Assembly: GCF_000315795.1 (NCBI RefSeq)
Contig: NZ_ANHY01000012.1
Location: 102,187 to 166,186 of the forward strand
DNA length: 64,000 bases
DNA from: Caenispirillum salinarum AK4
Lineage (GTDB): Bacteria > Pseudomonadota > Alphaproteobacteria > Rhodospirillales > Rhodospirillaceae
Direction: 5' to 3'
The notes below the pieces were generated by a model. That model saw only the letters and a program-made list of their open reading frames with translations. It did no database searches and was not told where the DNA came from. This document shows, in pieces, positions 58,180 through 64,000 of the stretch. Each line of letters starts with the position of its first letter. Positions within the stretch are counted from its first letter, which is position 1. A program made the position numbers and the translations under genes.

Positions 58180-60099
58180 TTGACCCAGCGACTTGAGACC
58201 CCCCTCCTGGACACCGTCAAGAGCCCCGAGGACATGCGCAAGCTGTCCGTCGACCAACTGGCCCAGTTGGCCGACGAGGTGCGCGCCGACCTGATCGACG
58301 CCGTGTCGCGCGTCGGCGGGCACCTGGGCGCCGGCCTTGGCGTGGTCGAGCTGACGGTGGCGCTGCACCACGTTTTCAATACTCCCACCGACCGCCTGAT
58401 CTGGGACGTCGGCCACCAGTGCTATCCGCACAAGATCGTCACCGGCCGGCGCGACGGCCTGCGCACGGTGCGCCAGCCGGGCGGTATCTCGGGCTTCACC
58501 CTGCGCAGCGAGAGCGAGTACGATCCCTTCGGCGCCGGCCACAGCTCCACGTCCATCTCGGCGGGGCTGGGCATGAAGGTGGCCTGCGACCTGGCGGGCG
58601 ACGACCGGCACGTCATCTGCGTCATCGGCGATGGCGCCATGTCGGCCGGCATGGCGTACGAGGCCATGAACAACGCCGGCGCCATGGATGCCAAGCTGAT
58701 CGTCATCCTGAACGACAACGACATGAGCATCGCGCCCGCCGTGGGCGCCATGTCGGCGTACCTGTCCAAGGTGCTGTCGTCCAAGCCCTGGCTGTCGGCG
58801 CGCCAGCTTGCCAAGGAGATGGCGGCCCGCTTCCCCGGCCCCATCAACCGCGCCGCCAAGCGGGCGGAGGAATACGCCCGCGGCATGGTCACCGGCGGTA
58901 CCCTGTTCGAGGAAATGGGCTTCTACTACGTCGGCCCCATCGACGGCCACAAGATGGACCACCTAGTGCCGGTGCTGAAGAACGTCCGTGACAGCGACCC
59001 GCAGGGGCCGGTGCTCATCCACTGCATCACCCAGAAGGGCCGCGGCTATGCGCCCGCCGAGGCCGCCGCCGACAAGTACCACGGCGTCTCCAAGTTCGAC
59101 GTGGTGACCGGCACGCAGGCCAAGGCCAAGCCCAACGCGCCCAGCTACACCTCGGTCTTCGCCAAGGCGCTGGTGGAGGAGGCGCGCGAGGACGACAAGG
59201 TGGTCGCCGTCACCGCCGCCATGCCGGGCGGCACCGGCCTGGACAAGTTCGGCAAGGAGTTCCCCGAACGCACGTTCGACGTGGGCATCGCCGAGCAGCA
59301 CGCCGTCACCTTTGCCGCCGGCCTCGCCAGCGAGGGCTACAAGCCCTTCGCCGCCATCTACTCCACCTTCCTGCAGCGCGGCTACGATCAGGTCGTGCAT
59401 GACGTGGCGATCCAGAACCTGCCGGTGCGCTTCGCCATCGACCGCGCGGGCTTCGTCGGCGCCGACGGCGCGACCCATCAGGGCAGCTTCGACCTCTGCT
59501 ACCTGTGCTGCCTGCCCAACATGACGTTCCTGTGCCCCGCCGACGAGGCGGAACTGGTGCATGCCGTCGCGACCGCCGTCGCCCACGACAGCGGCCCGTT
59601 CGCCTTCCGCTATCCGCGCGGCGAGGGCGTGGGCACGCAGCTTCCCGAGAAGGGCGAGGTGCTGGAGATCGGCAAGGGCCGCGTCCTGCGCGAGGGTTCG
59701 ACCGTCGCCATCCTGTCGCTGGGAACCCGCCTGACGGCCGCGCAGAAGGCCGCCGAGGACCTGGCGGCGAAGGGCCTGTCGTGTACGGTCGCCGATGCCC
59801 GCTTCGCCAAGCCCATCGACACCGACCTGGTGCGGCGCCTGGCCGCCGATCACGAGGTGCTGATTACGGTCGAGGAAGGCGCGCGCGGCGGCTTCGGCGC
59901 GCACGTGCTGCACTTCCTGGCCGAGGAAGGCCTCCTGGACGCCGGCCTGAAGGTCCGCACCATGTGCTTCCCCGACCGCTTCATCGAGCACGAGAAGCCC
60001 GACACCCAGATCGCCATGGCCGGCCTGCGCCCCGAGGACATCGCGGCGACGGCGCTGAAGGCGCTGGGCCGGGGTGAAGAGGGTGCGGCGCGCGCCTGA
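58180..60099 (+). CDS. dxs: 1-deoxy-D-xylulose-5-phosphate synthase
   Basis: This 639-residue thiamine-diphosphate enzyme catalyses the first step of the MEP isoprenoid pathway. It has [20 protein letters not shown], the ThDP motif [18 protein letters not shown], then [16 protein letters not shown] and [14 protein letters not shown]. Domain order is that of the transketolase superfamily DXS class. TTG 58180 is the start, with GAGGA 8 bases upstream. tlyA begins one base after the stop. Confidence 0.97.
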   Translation: MTQRLETPLLDTVKSPEDMRKLSVDQLAQLADEVRADLIDAVSRVGGHLGAGLGVVELTVALHHVFNTPTDRLIWDVGHQCYPHKIVTGRRDGLRTVRQPGGISGFTLRSESEYDPFGAGHSSTSISAGLGMKVACDLAGDDRHVICVIGDGAMSAGMAYEAMNNAGAMDAKLIVILNDNDMSIAPAVGAMSAYLSKVLSSKPWLSARQLAKEMAARFPGPINRAAKRAEEYARGMVTGGTLFEEMGFYYVGPIDGHKMDHLVPVLKNVRDSDPQGPVLIHCITQKGRGYAPAEAAADKYHGVSKFDVVTGTQAKAKPNAPSYTSVFAKALVEEAREDDKVVAVTAAMPGGTGLDKFGKEFPERTFDVGIAEQHAVTFAAGLASEGYKPFAAIYSTFLQRGYDQVVHDVAIQNLPVRFAIDRAGFVGADGATHQGSFDLCYLCCLPNMTFLCPADEAELVHAVATAVAHDSGPFAFRYPRGEGVGTQLPEKGEVLEIGKGRVLREGSTVAILSLGTRLTAAQKAAEDLAAKGLSCTVADARFAKPIDTDLVRRLAADHEVLITVEEGARGGFGAHVLHFLAEEGLLDAGLKVRTMCFPDRFIEHEKPDTQIAMAGLRPEDIAATALKALGRGEEGAARA

Positions 60100-60100
60100 C

Positions 60101-60874
60101 ATGCCGACGGAAAAGGTGGAAAAGGTCCGGCTCGACCAGGCGCTGGTCGACCGGGGCCTTGTCGAGACGCGCACGCGCGCCCAGGCGCTCATCATGGCCG
60201 GCAAGGTGTTCTCCGGCGAGCGCAAGCTGGACAAGGCGGGGCAGAAGATCGCTGCCGACACCGCCCTTGAGGTGCGCGGGCAGGACCACCCCTGGGTGTC
60301 GCGCGGCGGGCTCAAGCTCGCCAAGGCCATCGAGCAGTTCCAGATCGACCCGGCCGGGCTGACCGCCATCGACGTGGGCGCCTCCACCGGCGGCTTCACC
60401 GACGTGATGTTGCAGAACGGCGCGCGGAAGGTCTACGCGGTCGATGTCGGCTACGGCCAGCTCGCCCACCGCCTGCGCACCGACGACCGCGTGGTGGTGA
60501 TGGAGCGCACCAATGCCCGCCACCTGACCGACGCCGACATTCCCGAGCCCGTGGACATGGTGGTGTGCGACGCGAGCTTCATCGGCCTGCGCACCGTGCT
60601 GCCCGCCGCCATGGCGCTGGCGCGGGAGGGGGCATGGCTGGTCGCCCTCATCAAGCCGCAGTTCGAGGTGGGCAAGGAGCGCGTCGGCAAGGGCGGCGTG
60701 GTGCGCGACCCGGCGCTGCACCGCGAAGTGTGCGAGACCATCCGCGGCTGGCTCGAGGGCCTGCCGGAGTGGGAAGTGGTGGGCCTGACGGAAAGCCCGA
60801 TCACGGGCCCCGAGGGCAATATCGAGTTCCTCATAGCCGCCCGGAGAATGGCGCGACCGATCGAGGCAGCCTAA
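60101..60874 (+). CDS. tlyA: TlyA-family rRNA 2'-O-methyltransferase / hemolysin-like protein
   Basis: This 257-residue protein has an N-terminal S4 RNA-binding domain (VRLDQALVDRGLVETRTRAQ, MAGKV) and an FtsJ-like Rossmann methyltransferase domain. SAM motif AIDVGASTGGFTDVML is near residue 95, with VVCDASFI and ALIKPQFE as motifs IV and VI. The family methylates ribosomal RNA riboses. ATG 60101 is the start just after dxs; an ATG at 60074 inside dxs is in frame but unnecessary. Confidence 0.94.
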   Translation: MPTEKVEKVRLDQALVDRGLVETRTRAQALIMAGKVFSGERKLDKAGQKIAADTALEVRGQDHPWVSRGGLKLAKAIEQFQIDPAGLTAIDVGASTGGFTDVMLQNGARKVYAVDVGYGQLAHRLRTDDRVVVMERTNARHLTDADIPEPVDMVVCDASFIGLRTVLPAAMALAREGAWLVALIKPQFEVGKERVGKGGVVRDPALHREVCETIRGWLEGLPEWEVVGLTESPITGPEGNIEFLIAARRMARPIEAA

Positions 60875-61017
60875 ACTCAAACCATGCGGCGGCGCGCGCG
60901 TTTATCCCCGCACCAGGGGTCGCGCGGCGCCGGGACCAACGCCCGGCACGCCGACCCGCCATCGCCGCGTTCGGACGGTGGCGGAGGACACGTTCGTTTG
61001 AGTGTGAGGCCGCAGCA

Positions 61018-61308
61018 ATGCTGGATGCGTCTGCGATCGCGGAGTCGAGCGGGACCGCGTGGGACCGTCGGATCATCCGCACCTTTTCCCAGGGCGCCTA
61101 TCTGGTGCGCGAATACGAAATGCCGTCCGACCACCGCCAACTGGTGACCATGGAGCGCACCAGTTGGCCGCACTGGCGCAAGTGGAAGGTCAGCCGCGAC
61201 GACACCTTCATCGCCGAAACCTTCTGGCGCTGGAAGGTGCACGCCTGGTGCCTGGCGCGCCTGAATCCGGTGTCCGAGTTCCTGCGCCCCTTCGGCTGGC
61301 CCTGGTGA
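61018..61308 (+). CDS. small hypothetical protein, Trp-rich
   Basis: This 96-residue protein is unusually rich in Trp and His, for example TSWPHWRKWKVSRDD, ETFWRWKVHAWCLARL and a C-terminal FGWPW. No family recognised. GAGG lies 9 bases before the ATG. It lies between tlyA (143 bases) and the diguanylate cyclase gene (118 bases) on the same strand. It may be a stand-alone gene. Confidence 0.6.
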   Translation: MLDASAIAESSGTAWDRRIIRTFSQGAYLVREYEMPSDHRQLVTMERTSWPHWRKWKVSRDDTFIAETFWRWKVHAWCLARLNPVSEFLRPFGWPW

Positions 61309-61426
61309 CCGTCCGCCGCCGGCACTGGGCAGCCACACTGCCGGTGGGGACATTCGGGCTGGACCCGTCTTCCGTGTGCTGTATGCTCTGCGGCGAGGGA
61401 TAAGAGGATACAGCGGGGGACGGCTC

Positions 61427-62707
61427 ATGATTCGGCGGGCTGTGGATAGCCTGTCCATCGGCGCGTGGCTTTTGATCATTTTCAGCGGCGTCGCGGCGGC
61501 GGTAGCGGCGGGGATGCCCATCGTCACCAGCTATCAGGAGGAAGCCGCCGTAAGGCGGCTGGCGACGGCGGAATCGCGACGCGCCTCGCAACTGGTGTTC
61601 GATCACCTGTACTCGGTCATGCGCAAGGGCTGGACCCGCAGCGAGATCGACGAGATCATCTCGCGCATCAACCGCCACGATGAAACCATGGACGTGCGCG
61701 TCTACCGCAGCGCCGGCGTGGCCGAAGCCTTCGGTGCTCATCCGCCCTCCGCCGAGGCGCGCGAGAATGACCCGGTGGTGCGGCAGGCCTTCATGGACGG
61801 CGCGGAGCGGCTGGTCGAAAGCAGCGAGTCCGTCCGCTACCTGTACCCGTTGCTGGCCGAGGAATCCTGCCTGTCGTGCCATGACACCGCCAATCTCGGC
61901 GACGTGAACGGCATCATCGACATCCAGTTCCCGACCGAGGAACTGCGCGTGCCCCTGCGCGTGACGCTGCGATCGGCCGGATGGCTGTACGTGGGTGGCG
62001 CGGTCGCCCTGTTCCTGCTGTTGTTCATCATGCTCCGCCGCCTCATCACGCGGCCCATCGTGGAACTGTCGGAGACCATGCGCCACATCGTCGACCGCGA
62101 CGACCTGGGCCGCCGCGTTGCGCCCCGGTCCATCTGGCCGCGCGAGGTGACATCGGTGGCCGACGACTTCAACACCCTGATGGCGGAACTGGAGGAAAGC
62201 CGCGAGGAGCTGCTTCAGCAGTCCGTTCGTGACGGCCTGACGGGCTGTTTCAACCGCCGCCGCTTCGACAGCGCGCTGCATGGCGAAGCCGAGCGGGCAC
62301 GGCGCTACGGGCGGCCGCTGTCGGTGATCCTCGTGGACCTGGACCGCTTCAAGCCCATCAACGACATTCACGGCCACGCGGCCGGCGACGCGGTGCTGAA
62401 GGGCGTGGCCGAGGCGCTGGCCGACAACGTCCGCAGTTCCGACCTTGTGGCGCGGGTGGGCGGCGACGAGTTCGCGATTCTGGCACCCGAAACGGGGGCG
62501 GAGCAGGCGCGCGCCCTGGCGTCCAAACTGTCGCAGGCGGTGGCGGAGAAGCGGGTGGCGTTCGGTCACCTGTCGCTGTCGGTCGGCGCCAGTTGCGGTG
62601 CCTCGACCCTCGACCCCGAAACCGGCGAGGGCGTCGCCGCACTGATGGAGCGCGCCGACGAGGCCATGTACGAGATCAAGAAAGCCCGACACGCGCAGCG
62701 GGCGTGA
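61427..62707 (+). CDS. diguanylate cyclase with periplasmic CxxCH (DUF3365-like) sensor
   Basis: This 426-residue membrane protein has helices at about 12-31 and 185-205. Between them lies a periplasmic domain with CLSCH at 148-152, a heme c-binding signature, in a context (DTANLGDVNGIIDIQFP) like DUF3365/Tll0287 sensors. A HAMP domain follows (about 206-258) and then GGDEF. The catalytic GGDEF motif is intact (345-349) and the I-site RSSD (336-339) is present, so c-di-GMP synthesis with product inhibition is expected. ATG 61427 has GGGGGA upstream. Signal may be redox, NO or O2. Confidence 0.9.
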   Translation: MIRRAVDSLSIGAWLLIIFSGVAAAVAAGMPIVTSYQEEAAVRRLATAESRRASQLVFDHLYSVMRKGWTRSEIDEIISRINRHDETMDVRVYRSAGVAEAFGAHPPSAEARENDPVVRQAFMDGAERLVESSESVRYLYPLLAEESCLSCHDTANLGDVNGIIDIQFPTEELRVPLRVTLRSAGWLYVGGAVALFLLLFIMLRRLITRPIVELSETMRHIVDRDDLGRRVAPRSIWPREVTSVADDFNTLMAELEESREELLQQSVRDGLTGCFNRRRFDSALHGEAERARRYGRPLSVILVDLDRFKPINDIHGHAAGDAVLKGVAEALADNVRSSDLVARVGGDEFAILAPETGAEQARALASKLSQAVAEKRVAFGHLSLSVGASCGASTLDPETGEGVAALMERADEAMYEIKKARHAQRA

Positions 62708-62730
62708 CGGGCGAACCGTGGCTGCCTGGC

Positions 62731-63069
62731 CTACTGCTGCGCGATGGAGATGAACGCGCCGTCGCCGGTGGTCTCGCTGCGGCTGACAAGGCCGGAGGGT
62801 CCGGTCAGCACCGCGCTCAGGCTGCCGTCGCCCTGCTGCACGATCCGGCAGTCCACGCCTTCGCCAAGCTCCCAACTCTGTTCGCTGGAGCCCTCAAGGA
62901 TTACCGGCTCCTGTCCGCGTACGATGCACCGGCCCTCATAGGCGGCGCCGCCGCTGGGGGTGACGGTCAGGGTCTGGTTCCCCATGGGCAGGATCTGCTC
63001 CACCGTGGAGCAGCCGGTCAGCGCGGCGGTCGCGATCACGGCGAGGAGGGCGGCGGCGGATCGTCCCAT
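62731..63069 (-). CDS. small lipoprotein
   Basis: This 112-residue exported protein has a signal peptide ending in the lipobox LTGC (Cys at residue 20), followed by the mature STVEQILPMGNQTLTV and a C-terminal beta-rich domain with two further cysteines (GRCIVRG, VDCRIV) that could pair. The function is unknown. Its ATG lies 34 bases inside the end of the DUF2189 gene, so the two are translationally linked. Confidence 0.82.
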   Translation of the reverse strand: MGRSAAALLAVIATAALTGCSTVEQILPMGNQTLTVTPSGGAAYEGRCIVRGQEPVILEGSSEQSWELGEGVDCRIVQQGDGSLSAVLTGPSGLVSRSETTGDGAFISIAQQ

Positions 63070-63905
63070 TCAACAACATCCCTGTAGGCGTGCCAGGTGG
63101 CGTGGCCGATCAGCGGCAGGGTCACGATCAGGCCCAGGAAGGCCGTCGCCAGCCCGATGCCGGTGAACGCCACGATCAGTCCCGCCCAGAGTACCATGGC
63201 TTTCGGACTTTTGAAGACCGCCTGAGCACTGACAATGGCACCGGCAAAGATATCGCTGCGCCGATCGAGCATCATGGGCAGGCTGAACGCGCCGAACACG
63301 AAGGCGACGACCGCGAACCCGAAGCCGATCACGGTGCCCACCGTCAGGAACACGATTCCGTCGGCCGATCCCAACGCGGACAGCAGGGCAGGGCCGGTCA
63401 TGTTGGTGTAGGGGAAGCTGACAGCGAAGATCAGGGCGGCGATGCGCACCCAGATCATCATGAACAGCATCAGCACCAGTCCGGCGGTCAGGATGTGGAA
63501 GGTGTTGTGCCGGAACGAGAACAGCGCCGAGCGGAAGCTGGGGTCGCGGCCCTGTTCCATGCGGTGGCTCATTTCATAGAAGCCGACCGCCAGGGACGGC
63601 GCCACAAGAAGGAAACCGGCGATCATGGGGGTCAGCAGGTAGAGCATCCCGAAGCTCGCCAGCCCGAACCAGATCGCATAGCCGAGCGCGACGAACACCG
63701 CGCCGAAGGCCGGGCTGCGCCAGCCGGCCGCCCGCATATCCGCCCAGCCCGCCCGCAACCAGCCCCACACCTGCGCCGTGGAGACCGGCCGAATGCGGTC
63801 GTGGTAGGGCAGGGGGATGTTCGTTTCGGCGATCCGCAGGTCTTTCTCGCCGCTGCCGTGGTGCTGGTGGTTTTCGTCCGCGTGGCTTTGAGGAACGTGG
63901 TTCAT
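63036..63905 (-). CDS. DUF2189-family integral membrane protein
   Basis: This 289-residue membrane protein has six or seven helices. Its hydrophilic start contains IRPVSTAQVWGWLRAGWADM, then LTPMIAGFLLVAPSLAVGFYE, MSHRMEQGRDPSF and the family motif FGAFSLPMMLDRRSD. DUF2189 proteins are found with cytochrome or c-type metabolism genes but have no fixed function. Start ATG 63905. Upstream bases 63906-63961 look normal before the G run. Confidence 0.85.
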   Translation of the reverse strand: MNHVPQSHADENHQHHGSGEKDLRIAETNIPLPYHDRIRPVSTAQVWGWLRAGWADMRAAGWRSPAFGAVFVALGYAIWFGLASFGMLYLLTPMIAGFLLVAPSLAVGFYEMSHRMEQGRDPSFRSALFSFRHNTFHILTAGLVLMLFMMIWVRIAALIFAVSFPYTNMTGPALLSALGSADGIVFLTVGTVIGFGFAVVAFVFGAFSLPMMLDRRSDIFAGAIVSAQAVFKSPKAMVLWAGLIVAFTGIGLATAFLGLIVTLPLIGHATWHAYRDVVEWDDPPPPSSP

Positions 63906-63960
63906 GAAGTGACGCCTCCCGTCCGGCGGATGTGTTTGTTTTCGTTGTGTCTTGATGTGG

Positions 63961-64000
<40 letters not shown>

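Overview
The window is a chromosomal stretch of a high-GC Gram-negative bacterium. Several features point to an alphaproteobacterium, most likely Rhodospirillales or a relative. These are a RpoE-ChrR pair next to a cfa/DUF1365/FAD-oxidoreductase set, an EipB-family periplasmic protein, a ppk-ppx-rnd-aspS neighbourhood, a histone-deacetylase-like/xseB/ispA/dxs/tlyA neighbourhood, and a RpoH-type sigma factor. I cannot name the species from sequence reading alone. Coding density is high and many start codons are GTG or TTG. I see no rRNA, tRNA, CRISPR array, phage or insertion sequence with a transposase.

Layout. 1-3936: minus-strand tail of a polysaccharide locus (TagA-type glycosyltransferase, minimal sugar-phosphate transferase, O-antigen-ligase-like protein, and a glycosyltransferase cut by the window edge), all joined by 4-base overlaps. 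4275-7568: a very large membrane-anchored coiled-coil protein, followed by an inverted-repeat element. 7767-10946: photolyase, HIT protein and an EamA transporter. 11036-16913: complete seven-gene Mrp cation/proton antiporter operon. 16920-25703: PAS_5 protein, RpoH-like sigma, SDR, NTF2-like protein, DUF3833, cfa, DUF1365, FAD oxidoreductase, rpoE and chrR. With the photolyase these make up most of a singlet-oxygen regulon. 25786-34000: msrB, a D-threonine-aldolase-like enzyme, TetR plus DUF6544 pair, GNAT, ornithine/lysine decarboxylase, gamma-glutamylcyclotransferase-like, LysE, a small protein and a kinase-like phosphotransferase. 33977-39352: meaB and both methylmalonyl-CoA mutase subunits. 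39744-51094: L,D-transpeptidase, CaCA exchanger, sixA/ppk/ppx, an unknown gene, a vapBC pair with a frameshifted toxin, rnd and aspS. 51268-55584: eipB, DsbA-like isomerase, ROK kinase, MBL hydrolase and a BigR/SqrR-like repressor. 55845-60874: HDAC-like protein, xseB, ispA, dxs, tlyA. 61018-63905: unknown small protein, a diguanylate cyclase with a CxxCH sensor domain, a lipoprotein and a DUF2189 membrane protein. 63962-64000 is an unbroken run of G that looks like an assembly or sequencing artefact.

How the parts work together. The clearest system is the RpoE-ChrR response. The sigma factor and its zinc anti-sigma are translationally coupled. Three promoters of one shape (TGATC-like box, about 17 bases, then CGTA[A/G][A/G]) can be read before the photolyase, the SDR gene and rpoE itself. 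The lipid-modifying genes lie back to back with rpoE. Other coherent modules are Mrp antiport (pH/Na+ homeostasis), propionyl/methylmalonyl-CoA conversion with its G-protein chaperone, polyphosphate turnover, and the start of isoprenoid synthesis.

All calls rest on reading translations and DNA by eye. No database search was run. Domain assignments come from recognised motifs and remembered family features.
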